Below, piece by piece: positions 17,948 to 26,386 of a DNA stretch of 64,000 bases. How positions within the stretch are numbered: position 1 is the first letter of the stretch; each line of letters starts with the position of its first letter. Source of the DNA: Fontibacillus phaseoli (GTDB lineage Bacteria > Bacillota > Bacilli > Paenibacillales > Paenibacillaceae); NCBI RefSeq assembly GCF_003337355.1, contig NZ_QPJW01000010.1:62001-126000 (forward strand), in the 5' to 3' direction. The notes under the pieces were generated by a model. It did not search any database. It worked only from the letters and a program-made list of their open reading frames with translations, and had not been told where the DNA came from. A program made the position numbers and the translations under genes.

Positions 17948-18508
17948 TTATACACTTATTTCAAAAGGCTTCGCCAATTCCCGGCCGACCCGCCGGATGA
18001 CGAGAAGGATCATCAAGAAAGCGATCGCGGTGGCCAAGCTGCTGATCAAAATCAACCCGGTCACTTCCGCGTTCAGTATGAACGGATAGGAAAACATGTA
18101 TAAAGCCGAACAACCGAAGTAAAAATACCACCGGAATCGCACGGATGCGGCCAATTCACCTTTTCCGCGAATCTCGGCGAGCTTGAAGCTTCCTGCGCAA
18201 ATGCTGTACAGGAGCACCCACTGCAGGACCGTTTCGGCCAAATTCAGCACAAGATCGACATTCAGGGACAACACAGGATTGTTTAAATGCAGTTCGTGCG
18301 CGCGAAAAAACTGCGGAATCGAGATGATGCTCAGCGCAACGGAAGCCCGAACGCCCATTCCAAAGCTCTGTTCCTTTTTACGCAATCCGGAAAGCGCCGA
18401 CAGAATCATAAGATAACCGATTACATTGGGCATCAGATCGATGCCCACCCGGATATTGATTATGACAAAAACCATCCCGTAACCGATACGGTAAAATAAG
18501 GTTTTCAT
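17948..18508 (-). CDS. Membrane protein, unknown
   Basis: 186 residues with about five hydrophobic helices and short basic loops. Not recognised. Its ATG overlaps the stop of the preceding gene by four bases (ATGA), so the two are translated together; the pair may form one membrane-associated unit, since the partner is membrane-anchored. Confidence 0.7.
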   Translation of the reverse strand: MKTLFYRIGYGMVFVIINIRVGIDLMPNVIGYLMILSALSGLRKKEQSFGMGVRASVALSIISIPQFFRAHELHLNNPVLSLNVDLVLNLAETVLQWVLLYSICAGSFKLAEIRGKGELAASVRFRWYFYFGCSALYMFSYPFILNAEVTGLILISSLATAIAFLMILLVIRRVGRELAKPFEISV

Positions 18509-19401
18509 GATCCCGACCTCCTGGACTTCACAATCGCGGCGACTTCGCGCTGTGATAAATAGGGGTCACTCTGGACAAAAATCGGATAGGCGGCTTTCTT
18601 GCCGTTATCCAACTGAAGTTCCATTCTAAGCAGAAACCGGTAAACTTCACTTTTGGCCATGGCGTCGGCATTTTGTAAAGGATCGAACTTATAAGTTACG
18701 CTTGCCGTATCCCCTTTTTTAAACTTTAGCGGAAAAGGTATTTGAGACAGAGGCACACCGCTATGCGTCGTTTCGCTCCCGAACTGGATCTCACTTTGTT
18801 CCAGATGCTTGATGCTTGGAGCTTCCAGAATCACCGTTAAACGATCACCCAAACCAGGTAAATATGCGGAAGATATCTCGGTAATTACGGTATCCTTAGT
18901 AAACTTCACCCGCGTATATCCCGCATTCTCCGATGAAGATCCGCCGGATGTACTCTGTATGGGAGAATCCCCCTTCAGCAAATCGTTATAGACCCGAATC
19001 TCGCCGATCTCCAGCTCTTTGGTCGAATTATCGTCAAAAACCGCCTCGACCCGGTGAATCACCAGCGGTCCGTCTTCGGGAAACGTCGGCTGCAAGAGAT
19101 CATAATCCATAATCTGCGTCCGCATCGTTCCCTGATTTTGGTGAACGTAGCTGTTTTGCACGAGAATCGGGGTCACGGTAGCATTCGGAAGCTCCGGAAT
19201 CCGGATCGACTGAATCTTTACTTTGGCTGATTTATTTTCCAGATAGTTCAGGTCAAAGCTGTAACCCGGCGAATTCTCCACTTCAATATAATGTTTGAAA
19301 AACACGGGCTCCGGAAGTTGAGAGTTATAGTAAACCCACAGATTACCTCCCCAGCTTCCCGCGATCAACGCCAGCACCACGATAAAAACAATTCGTTTCA
19401 T
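18505..19401 (-). CDS. Membrane-anchored extracytoplasmic protein, unknown
   Basis: 298 residues: an N-terminal signal anchor (IVFIVVLALIAGSWGGNLWVYY), then a beta-rich outside portion with no motif I can assign. I start at ATG 19401, preceded by AAAGGACATGCA, rather than at the in-frame codon 15 bases upstream, which would lie on the Shine-Dalgarno. The 3' end overlaps the membrane protein gene at 17948-18508 by four bases. Confidence 0.7.
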   Translation of the reverse strand: MKRIVFIVVLALIAGSWGGNLWVYYNSQLPEPVFFKHYIEVENSPGYSFDLNYLENKSAKVKIQSIRIPELPNATVTPILVQNSYVHQNQGTMRTQIMDYDLLQPTFPEDGPLVIHRVEAVFDDNSTKELEIGEIRVYNDLLKGDSPIQSTSGGSSSENAGYTRVKFTKDTVITEISSAYLPGLGDRLTVILEAPSIKHLEQSEIQFGSETTHSGVPLSQIPFPLKFKKGDTASVTYKFDPLQNADAMAKSEVYRFLLRMELQLDNGKKAAYPIFVQSDPYLSQREVAAIVKSRRSGS

Positions 19402-19519
19402 TGCATGTCCTTTCATGATTTGGAAGTCTCGCTTCGAACAAACGAACGAAGGCTATGCACAATAAACGCTTTAGGCAATAAAAAGTTGCCTGTTATTCCG
19501 CTTAACGGACGGCTAGACT

Positions 19520-20452
19520 CTACCGTTTCTCCCAAGGGAATGCCCCATTTTCTTCCGCCTGGGCAATCACCAATTCGCATAAACGATGGCTTTCCAGCGC
19601 GTCCCGCGGCGAAATGGACGGCTGTTTGTTTTCCCGGACACAGGTCAGGAAATGGTCGATGATTTGCACGAACCCGCGGCGATACAACACCGGATCCCAG
19701 TCGTTGAATTTCAGCACCATTTCTTTTCCGCCCGCAAAATGATCGGTCGTGTTCAAGCCGTCAACAACCCACTTGTTCCCCGGGTTCATCACCTCAAGGA
19801 GCTCATCGTTTGCACCCGAATCCCGGTTCATCACCCCTGTGCAAAAAAATCCGCTCCCTTGCAGCTGCAGCTGGGCATGATACAACTTCCCCTCTTGAGA
19901 GAAAGTTACTATCTGAGGCGTTCCTTCAACGTCCGGGGGTGCCAGAAAACGAATCGTATCGATCACATGAATGAAATCGTCATACACAAACCGGCGCGCA
20001 AAGTCCGGCGAGAAAAGACGGTTTTTTTGCAGCAAAACCACGCGACGGTCGTTCTTCTCCTTCATGGCCGCCACCATCGGGGCAAACCGGCGGTTGAAGC
20101 CGACCATCAGAATGACGCCAAGCTCTTCCGCCAGCAGCGTAAGCCGCTCCGCTTCCTCATAATGGTAAGAGATCGGCTTGTCCACGTATACATGCACTCC
20201 GCTGCGCATCAACTGCTCCGCAATACCGGCATGCGATTCCGTCGACGTATGAATAAACGCCGCCTCAATGCCCGACGCGATCAATTCGTCCACGGTCCGC
20301 ACCGCTTCCCGGACCCGGTACTTATCGGACAACCTCCCTAACGTCTCCAGGTTCCGGGTACAAAACACAAGCTCAATATCCTCCCGCGCCGTAATCACCG
20401 GCAAATACGCCTTTTGCGCGATGTCTCCAAGACCGATTATCCCGATTCTCAT
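19520..20452 (-). CDS. Gfo/Idh/MocA family NAD(P)-dependent oxidoreductase
   Basis: Cytoplasmic dehydrogenase of 310 residues acting on a sugar, inositol or similar polyol (substrate unknown). Rossmann start IGIIGLGDIAQKAYLP (3-18), the AAFIHTSTESH strand near 70, the conserved VDKPIS (about 95-100, the EKP-type motif with catalytic Lys) and GFNRRFAPM near 120. The C-terminal half has the usual beta-sheet domain. GGAGG precedes the ATG, and a TTGTCA-16-TATAAC promoter lies at 20477-20504. Confidence 0.85.
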   Translation of the reverse strand: MRIGIIGLGDIAQKAYLPVITAREDIELVFCTRNLETLGRLSDKYRVREAVRTVDELIASGIEAAFIHTSTESHAGIAEQLMRSGVHVYVDKPISYHYEEAERLTLLAEELGVILMVGFNRRFAPMVAAMKEKNDRRVVLLQKNRLFSPDFARRFVYDDFIHVIDTIRFLAPPDVEGTPQIVTFSQEGKLYHAQLQLQGSGFFCTGVMNRDSGANDELLEVMNPGNKWVVDGLNTTDHFAGGKEMVLKFNDWDPVLYRRGFVQIIDHFLTCVRENKQPSISPRDALESHRLCELVIAQAEENGAFPWEKR

Positions 20453-20476
20453 CGTATTTCCTCCCTATGGGCTAAA

Positions 20477-20504
20477 GTTATATATGTAGCGATTGAAATG
20501 ACAA
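20477..20504 (-). promoter_or_regulatory. Promoter of the Gfo/Idh gene
   Basis: Reverse strand TTGTCA (20504-20499), 16-base spacer, TATAAC (20482-20477), 25 bases above the start codon. The rest of the gap up to 20771 holds only the arsC-side terminator (20578-20609) and AT-rich sequence in which I see nothing. Confidence 0.5.
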
Positions 20505-20577
20505 TTCCTCATTTACTGATTCCATTTTGGCATATGGCGAGGGTGAGTGTAAACTTGGGGGCGGGTAAGAAAAAGTA

Positions 20578-20609
20578 AAAGAAAAAGGGGCTACCCTCTC
20601 TGGATAGCC
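20578..20609 (-). terminator. Intrinsic terminator of the ars operon
   Basis: Reverse strand GGCTATCC, loop AGAGA, GGGTAGCC, then CCTTTTTCTTTT. It is 160 bases past the arsC stop with no gene between. Confidence 0.75.
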
Positions 20610-20771
20610 GTTTAAACTTTTCAATAGTTATGGTTTCATACTGTCAAAATATCTGCTTCATTCCCCATTTTGTGAATGTTTAATTATTTTCATAGATTAT
20701 CAACAATTTATTTTTTTCCTCATCACATAGTGAATCTGAACAAATTTATAAGTTGGGAATCCCCCTCCCCC

Positions 20772-21194
20772 CTACTTCCCCTCCGCTACAAACCTCTCCA
20801 TCCGCTCCGAAATCTGGTCGCGCACCCGGCGGAATTCCGCCATAATCTCCTCTTCCGTGCCGATCACTTTGGCGGGATCGTCGAAGCCCCAGTGCCAGCG
20901 GGCGGCGGTCGGGTTGGAAACGGCCGGGCAGTGCTCGTCCGCATGGCCGCAGAGCGTAATGATGTAATCCGCGCGATTCAGGATCGCGGGGTCAATGACC
21001 TCCGAGTGATGTCCGCTAATATCCACGCCAGCTTCACCCATCACTTGCACCGCCCGGGGGTTCAAGCCATGGGCTTCGAGTCCCGCGCTGAACACCTCAA
21101 AGCGGTCGCCGCCCAGCTGTTTCAGGAATCCGTCCGCCATTTGGCTGCGGCAGGAGTTGCCTGTGCAAAGAAAATACACGGTCTTCTTATTCAT
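20772..21194 (-). CDS. arsC: Arsenate reductase (thioredoxin-coupled)
   Basis: Reduces arsenate to arsenite using a three-cysteine relay regenerated by thioredoxin. The low-molecular-weight phosphatase P-loop CTGNSCRS carries Cys10 and Arg16, and the redox pair Cys82 and Cys89 (LCGHADEHC) sits exactly where Bacillus subtilis ArsC has it; the product is 140 residues. ATG 21194 lies nine bases from GGAG, better than the ATG two codons earlier, which almost touches it. Last gene of arsRBC. Confidence 0.93.
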   Translation of the reverse strand: MNKKTVYFLCTGNSCRSQMADGFLKQLGGDRFEVFSAGLEAHGLNPRAVQVMGEAGVDISGHHSEVIDPAILNRADYIITLCGHADEHCPAVSNPTAARWHWGFDDPAKVIGTEEEIMAEFRRVRDQISERMERFVAEGK

Positions 21195-21239
21195 TAACAT
21201 TTTCTCCTCTCACTATCTCATTTAATGATTCACTATCAC

Positions 21240-22532
21240 TTAAGAAATAATCATGAGCCACAAATAAAGTCCGGTTAAAGTAATGAACAACGTAGGTACG
21301 GTCAGTAGAATCCCTGTTTTGAAATAACGTCCCCAAGTGATTTTAATTCCTTTCCGGGACAAGACATGTAACCACAGCAAAGTTGCCAGAGAGCCGATCG
21401 GCGTAATTTTCGGCCCGAGGTCGGAACCGATTACGTTCGCGTAAACCAGCGCTTCCCGCACCAGTCCTTCGGTATTCGTACTATGAATAGCCAGCGCATC
21501 AATCATTACGGTAGGCAAATTGTTCATAACCGACGATAGAATCGCGGCGATAAAGCCCATGCCGACGGTGGCGGCATAAACGCCCTGATCGGCCAGCCAC
21601 TGAATGACGTCTCCCAGATGATCGGTGAATCCGACATTACGCAGACCGTACACCACCACATACATCCCGATGGAAAAGACGACGATCGACCAAGGCGCTT
21701 CTTTGATCACCCGACGGGTTTCGACGGCTGGACTGCGACGGGTCGCGATGATAAAGAATATCGCCACGACTCCGGCGGCCAACGATACCGGAATACCGAT
21801 GAATTCGGCGGACAGATAAGCTACCAGCAGCAGGCCGAGAATAATCCAGGACAACCGGAACATGCGCGGATCCCGGATGGCGTCTTCCGGTTTCTTTAGC
21901 TGCTTCAAATCATAGTTGCCCGGGATTTGCTTGCGGAAAAACAAGTACAACACCAGCATGCTCGCTCCTAGCGAAACCAGGTTCGGAACGAACATTCGGA
22001 CGACATATTCCAGGAACCCGATGCCAAAAAAATCGGCCGAGACGATGTTGACCAGGTTGCTCACCACGAGCGGCAGCGAGGTTGTATCCGCGATAAAACC
22101 GCTTGCCATTATGAACGGCAGCACCATCCGGTCATCGAATCGTAGCGCCCGGACCATCGCCAGCACGATCGGCGTCAAGATCAAGGCAGCACCGTCGTTC
22201 GCAAACAAAGCGGACACGGCCGCACCAAGTAAAATAACGTAAACGAACATGCGCTTGCCGCTTCCACCAGCCAGTCGGGCCATATGCAGCGCGGACCACT
22301 CAAAAAAGCCGATTTCATCAAGCAAAATCGAAATGATGATAATCGCGACGAAAGCCAGCGTGGCATTCCATACAATGGCCGTTACATCCCCCACATCGCC
22401 AAAGCTCACTACCCCAAATGCCAGAGCCAACACCGCACCGCCCATGGCGGACCACCCTATGCCGAGCCCCTTAGGCTGCCAGATGACAAATACCAAAGTA
22501 AGTAGAAAAATAAATCCCGCAACGTACTCCAA
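21240..22532 (-). CDS. arsB: Arsenite efflux permease ArsB
   Basis: Twelve-helix pump of the ArsB/NhaD group that expels arsenite, 430 residues. LVIWQP-type first helix ([14 protein letters not shown]), [12 protein letters not shown] (about 110-120) and NNLPTVM with the following [12 protein letters not shown] (about 340 and 385) are the family signatures. I chose TTG 22532 because GAGGAG sits eight bases upstream and the protein then begins MEYVAGFIF as in homologues. Starts 20 bases after arsR. Confidence 0.92.
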   Translation of the reverse strand: MEYVAGFIFLLTLVFVIWQPKGLGIGWSAMGGAVLALAFGVVSFGDVGDVTAIVWNATLAFVAIIIISILLDEIGFFEWSALHMARLAGGSGKRMFVYVILLGAAVSALFANDGAALILTPIVLAMVRALRFDDRMVLPFIMASGFIADTTSLPLVVSNLVNIVSADFFGIGFLEYVVRMFVPNLVSLGASMLVLYLFFRKQIPGNYDLKQLKKPEDAIRDPRMFRLSWIILGLLLVAYLSAEFIGIPVSLAAGVVAIFFIIATRRSPAVETRRVIKEAPWSIVVFSIGMYVVVYGLRNVGFTDHLGDVIQWLADQGVYAATVGMGFIAAILSSVMNNLPTVMIDALAIHSTNTEGLVREALVYANVIGSDLGPKITPIGSLATLLWLHVLSRKGIKITWGRYFKTGILLTVPTLFITLTGLYLWLMIIS

Positions 22533-22551
22533 CTTCAAAACTCCTCTTCCG

Positions 22552-22869
22552 TCAATTGCAACAATCGCCGTCAGCACAGGTACCGATCAGCTTCAAAGCT
22601 TCTTCAGGGACGGGCACCGCGTCCATCACGGCTTGAACATAAGGCTTGTCTTCTACCATGAGCATATAGTAAGACCACTGTCCGCGCCGGGATTCTTTGA
22701 CCAGTCCCGCTTCCCGCAACTTGCGCAGATGCTGGCTGATATTCGGCTGCGTCGTTTGCAAAGCGTCCACCAGATCGCAAACGCAGCGTTCCCCGTCTTT
22801 TAAAATCGCCAGAATCGTAAGCCTTGTCTTATCCGCCAACAGCTTCAATACGGTAATCATTTCATCCAT
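22552..22869 (-). CDS. arsR: Arsenical resistance repressor ArsR
   Basis: ArsR/SmtB winged-helix repressor, 105 residues, released from DNA by arsenite. The metalloid site is ERCVCDLV (Cys29, Cys31) at the start of the recognition region, followed by the helix [19 protein letters not shown]. Extra cysteines end the protein (CADGDCC). AAAGGGG precedes the ATG. It controls its own operon through the repeats at 22895-22923. Confidence 0.93.
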   Translation of the reverse strand: MDEMITVLKLLADKTRLTILAILKDGERCVCDLVDALQTTQPNISQHLRKLREAGLVKESRRGQWSYYMLMVEDKPYVQAVMDAVPVPEEALKLIGTCADGDCCN

Positions 22870-22893
22870 GCCTGCACGCCCCTTTCAGAAATT

Positions 22894-22923
22894 ATTATAT
22901 AATCAATCAGTTATATAATCAAT
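22894..22923 (-). promoter_or_regulatory. ars promoter with overlapping tandem operator
   Basis: Reverse strand TTGATT (22922-22917), 17-base spacer, TATAAT (22899-22894). The unit TTATATAATCAAT occurs twice on the + strand (22895-22907 and 22911-22923), one copy covering each promoter element. Direct repeats over -35 and -10 are a natural ArsR target; binding is inferred. Confidence 0.7.
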
Positions 22924-23000
22924 TACTTATATTCATTCTTCGCTTTTGGTTTTCAAGTCCGATTATTTCGTACATTATACATGGACAAAAATAAGAAATT

Positions 23001-23018
23001 GTCCACTTAAAAGTGGAC
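23001..23018. repeat. Perfect palindrome GTCCACTT-AA-AAGTGGAC
   Basis: An 18-base palindrome whose downstream end is 11 bases before a strong + strand promoter. The same GTCCAC/GTGGAC half-sites recur at 23134-23153, and TGGACA also occurs at 22982. Likely an operator, or half of a structural pair with the later hairpin. Confidence 0.6.
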
Positions 23019-23029
23019 ATCGGGACTAT

Positions 23030-23160
23030 TTGACACAAGCCGAGAAAAAATCTATATTCAGGCAAAGCAACGTATCAACTCACTATATATAGATGATTCA
23101 ATTCATTATTAATCATAAATCTTCAACAAAGATTGTCCACGCTCTGGTGGACAGTTCTTT
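23030..23160 (+). ncRNA. Candidate small RNA with its own promoter
   Basis: TTGACA (23030-23035), 17-base spacer and TATATT (23053-23058) form a near-consensus sigma-A promoter. Downstream there is no open reading frame with a ribosome-binding site. About 70 bases after the expected start a hairpin TGTCCAC/GTGGACA (23134-23140 with 23147-23153) is followed by GTTCTTTAAAAAA, a weak terminator. The predicted transcript is about 95 bases. The rest of the gene-free stretch to 23345 contains only the converging terminator. Confidence 0.35.
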
Positions 23161-23226
23161 AAAAAATCCATCCATTAAGGACAAAACACATTCGTGATAC
23201 TCCTCTGAACGCTTAACGATGCCCAT

Positions 23227-23290
23227 AAAAAAAGCATCCCTTAGGATACGCGGCCCGGGAGCAACCCGGACCACGACCCCAAGATGATGC
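23227..23290 (-). terminator. Branched terminator of the MFS gene
   Basis: Reverse strand GCATC (23290-23286) pairs with GATGC (23238-23234) before a seven-T run; inside it lies a second stem, CCGGG/CCCGG. It closes the gene ending at 23346. Confidence 0.65.
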
Positions 23291-23345
23291 GATTAACGAT
23301 TAATGTTCAACCCTGACCTCAACGCGCTTTAAAAATTAGTCAAAA

Positions 23346-24665
23346 TTACTCTGCATCGCTGAGCTCGTTTCTGCTCTCTGCCGACGCAAATGCTCTCCGG
23401 TTCAACCAACCTACCCCGGCTGCCAACATGCTGATGGCTGCGGCGAACAGATACATATTGACGATCCCGAACCACTCGGCCACCCCGCTCATGAACAGAA
23501 GCGATAGCCCGAATACCGTATTCAGAAGCGTGGCTTGCGCCGAGAACACTTTTGGCAACAAATCCGGACTGGCACTCCGCTGAATCAAGGTCCGTCTGGA
23601 GACTGCGGCAAGCTCCGTAAACGGGCCGGTCACTAGGACGATCAGCAAGGTTAGAGGCGCAAAATCGTTCAGTGCGAACCAGACCGTCAAGACTGCATAC
23701 CCCAACATGCCGAGCAGCATCGCCGGAAAGATTCTTTTTTCCAACCGCTCCACCAGAGCGACGACAAGTATTCCTCCGATAACGGCTCCGGCAAAATAAC
23801 TGGCGTTGATATATCCCCACCACTGCTCGTCTTTGAGCAGAACTTCGTTCACGAAGACCAGCATGAACGCCCCGGCCCATACGGACCCGCCCAGCATATC
23901 GGTCATATCCATCAACGTCAGCGAACGCAGGCGCGGGGACCGCCATAAAGCGACCCAACCCTCCTTCAAAGTATCCCAACGGGATGGCGGGTTAGAAATA
24001 CCAGCCGGATTCAATTCGCCAGCTTCATCAACCTCAACTGCGGGAATAAGAGCCAAACCGGAGCGCACATCCCAAAGGCTGCGCCGCTTCGGCTCGGTCG
24101 GGTCCTCGATCAGCACCGTGATCGCCATGGCAAAGCCATAGCCGACCGCAACTGCGACGAGCACGGGAAAAGATCCGAACGTCGCCACCAGCAAGCCGCT
24201 AATGGCCCAACCGGCAAACTGGACGATCTGATCGGTCGTTGCGATCAGCCCGTTCGCCTTCAACAGTGCCTGATCGGATACGAGTCGTGGCACCAGCGCA
24301 TTCCGGGCTGGTGTTGTCCAACCGTCGAGGAATGAAATGCAGACGATGAGCACATAGACAGGCAGGAGTTCATCCCCGCCGAACATCGGCGACAGATAAC
24401 CGGCCAGCAGCACAAATAGCAGGAACTGTCCGAACTGCGACAAAGTTAGCAGGAAAGGCAGCCGATACCGTGAAATCATGAGCGGAGCAATCAGACCGCT
24501 AAACAACTGCGAAGCCACCCGCAAAAATGGCACCAGCGTGGCAAAAACGACGGAACCCGTCACTTTGAGCACATACGTAGTAAGCGCAACAATATAGAGC
24601 ACGTCGACGGTGTTGGACAGCGTCTGCGAACCCCATAAATAATAAAAAGACCGTTTGAACATCAC
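23346..24665 (-). CDS. MFS transporter, probable drug exporter
   Basis: About 439 residues and twelve hydrophobic helices, of the MFS_3/TetR-less macrolide-efflux style (FYYLWGSQTLSNTVDVLYIVAL at the N-terminus, LDGWTTPARNALVPRLV near 120). An 80-residue central loop with ERRR-like basic and Pro-rich segments separates the halves. Substrate unknown. Start is GTG 24665 or the adjacent ATG 24662; TAAGGAG lies eight bases before the GTG. It is divergent from chrA and shares a 200-base gap with it. Confidence 0.75.
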   Translation of the reverse strand: MMFKRSFYYLWGSQTLSNTVDVLYIVALTTYVLKVTGSVVFATLVPFLRVASQLFSGLIAPLMISRYRLPFLLTLSQFGQFLLFVLLAGYLSPMFGGDELLPVYVLIVCISFLDGWTTPARNALVPRLVSDQALLKANGLIATTDQIVQFAGWAISGLLVATFGSFPVLVAVAVGYGFAMAITVLIEDPTEPKRRSLWDVRSGLALIPAVEVDEAGELNPAGISNPPSRWDTLKEGWVALWRSPRLRSLTLMDMTDMLGGSVWAGAFMLVFVNEVLLKDEQWWGYINASYFAGAVIGGILVVALVERLEKRIFPAMLLGMLGYAVLTVWFALNDFAPLTLLIVLVTGPFTELAAVSRRTLIQRSASPDLLPKVFSAQATLLNTVFGLSLLFMSGVAEWFGIVNMYLFAAAISMLAAGVGWLNRRAFASAESRNELSDAE

Positions 24666-24877
24666 TTTATTCGCTCCTTATTCAATTGTATAAGTCCCGT
24701 TGTAACCGGGATTAGGAAGTGAAGACAAAGTTCAAACTCAAATCGGTCTCATAACGGCTCCTTTATTTAACGTATTAATTTTACGGTGAACAAACTCTAC
24801 TTTAACAATCTCATGATAAGATATCGGTGATAAATGTAACTTTGTCTAGCGATATTGCCGGAAAAGGAGTGCTCCAT

Positions 24878-26197
24878 TTGAACACGGACCTTGATCATGA
24901 AATAAAACAACCTAAAAATTCAAATCCAAGCGCGGATTCGATCACATCATCTTCATTGTTTCCAGGCTCACGCCCCAGGCAACTGCTCGAGATATTTTCG
25001 GTTTCCGCCAAACTGGGCTTCACCTCGTTCGGCGGCCCGATCGCGCATCTGGGTTACTTTCACAATGAATATGTAAAAAGTCGCAAATGGCTCGATGAAA
25101 AAAACTACGCCGAGCTTGTGGCGCTGTGCCAGTTCCTTCCCGGCCCGGCGAGCAGCCAGGTCGGCATCGGCATCGGCCTCCGCCGGGGCGGCCTGCTCGG
25201 CGCCGTCGCCGCCTGGATCGGCTTCACGCTACCGTCGGCCGCGGCGATGACGCTGTTCGCGCTTACGCTGCGCGGCAGCGACATCAGCGGTGCGGCCTGG
25301 CTGCACGGCCTGAAGCTCACCGCCGTGGCGGTCGTCGCTCACGCCGTGTGGAGCATGGGCCGCAAGCTGGCTGCCGGCCCCAGCCGCGCCGCGATCGCCG
25401 TGTTCGCCGCGGCGCTCACGCTGCTGTGGCCGGGCGCGTTCGGCCAAGTGGCTGCGATCGCCGCAGCAGCACTTGCCGGGCTGTGGCTCTACCGCCGGGA
25501 GGCGGATGCTCCACCACCGCCCGGCTCGCCCAGCTACGAGCCCGCCACCCCGGCAGCTCGACCGCCGCTGCCAGCGCTCCGCCGCAGGGGCGCCGCGCTC
25601 AGCCTGGCACTGTTCGCCGCCCTGCTCATCCTGCTGCCGCTAATCGCGCAGCGATTTCCCCAAGCAGGCGGCGGCGCACTGCCGCTGATCGACAGCTTCT
25701 ACCGAGCGGGCTCGCTCGTCTTCGGCGGCGGACAGGTGGTTCTGCCGCTGCTGCAGAGCGAAGTCGTCCCGCCGGGCTGGGTCGGCGAGCCCGACTTCCT
25801 CGCCGGCTACGGCTTCGTCCAGGCCATGCCCGGCCCTTTGTTTACGTTTGCGGCTTATCTCGGAGCGGTCAAGGACGGCCTTTCCGGCGCATTGATCGCG
25901 ACAATGGCCATCTTCCTGCCAGCTTTCCTGCTGATCGTCGGCGCGCTGCCCTTCTGGAGCCGCCTCTGCCGGAACGCCAACATCCAAAGAGCCCTGCAGG
26001 GCGTCAATGCCGCCGTCGTCGGGATTCTGCTCGCGGCGCTGTACGACCCGGTCTGGACGAGTTCTGTCCGGACCGCCGGTGATTTCTTGCTCGCCCTGCT
26101 GCTATTCGCCATGCTGGCCTGGTGGAAGATGCCGCCTTGGACGACGGTGCTTGCCGGGGCCGCAGGCGGAATGCTCTTACCGCTATTAGGCGCGTAA
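24878..26197 (+). CDS. chrA: Chromate transporter ChrA (long-chain, two-domain)
   Basis: CHR-family membrane protein of 439 residues that exports chromate. Both halves carry the CHR motifs: FGGPIAHLGYFHNEYVKSRKWL, then LCQFLPGPASSQVGIGIG in the first, and FGGGQVVLPLLQSEVV with GYGFVQAMPGPLFTFAAYLG in the second. TTG 24878 is preceded by AAAAGGAG at eight bases, and the protein then begins NTDLDHEIKQ; upstream codons in frame lack a ribosome-binding site. GC content climbs steeply from about 25120 to 26110, unlike both neighbours. No chrB regulator is nearby. Confidence 0.88.
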   Translation: MNTDLDHEIKQPKNSNPSADSITSSSLFPGSRPRQLLEIFSVSAKLGFTSFGGPIAHLGYFHNEYVKSRKWLDEKNYAELVALCQFLPGPASSQVGIGIGLRRGGLLGAVAAWIGFTLPSAAAMTLFALTLRGSDISGAAWLHGLKLTAVAVVAHAVWSMGRKLAAGPSRAAIAVFAAALTLLWPGAFGQVAAIAAAALAGLWLYRREADAPPPPGSPSYEPATPAARPPLPALRRRGAALSLALFAALLILLPLIAQRFPQAGGGALPLIDSFYRAGSLVFGGGQVVLPLLQSEVVPPGWVGEPDFLAGYGFVQAMPGPLFTFAAYLGAVKDGLSGALIATMAIFLPAFLLIVGALPFWSRLCRNANIQRALQGVNAAVVGILLAALYDPVWTSSVRTAGDFLLALLLFAMLAWWKMPPWTTVLAGAAGGMLLPLLGA

Positions 26198-26213
26198 TCA
26201 AATTCAATAACGG

Positions 26214-26386
26214 TTATTCCTCGTAAATCATTGTCCGCGTCATCCCGCCGTCAATGACAAGATGCGCCCCGGTAACGAACGTATTGTCCGGGTGGCTCAA
26301 ATACAGGCAGGCCCGGGCGATACCCTCCGGCGTTCCGACCCGGCCGGGTGCTGCCAGTGATCGGCTTCCTTCAGCGCCTCCTTGTC
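26214..26386 (-). pseudogene. C-terminal remnant of an SDR oxidoreductase
   Basis: Reverse reading ends GVTPEGIA-like: RVGTPEGIARACLYLSHPDN, then TFVTGAHLVIDGGMTRTM and IYEE before TAA at 26214. This is the classical short-chain dehydrogenase tail. Upstream, DKEALKEADHWQHPA is found only in another frame, so a small deletion near 26341-26348 broke the gene. It directly abuts the stop of the epimerase-like gene at 26387; no cofactor or catalytic motif remains. Confidence 0.75.

Noticed and set aside
25126-26082. Long + strand frame inside chrA, and reverse frames at the same place
   Set aside because: Arg/Pro-rich low-quality product created by the GC-rich composition; chrA itself shows intact family motifs.
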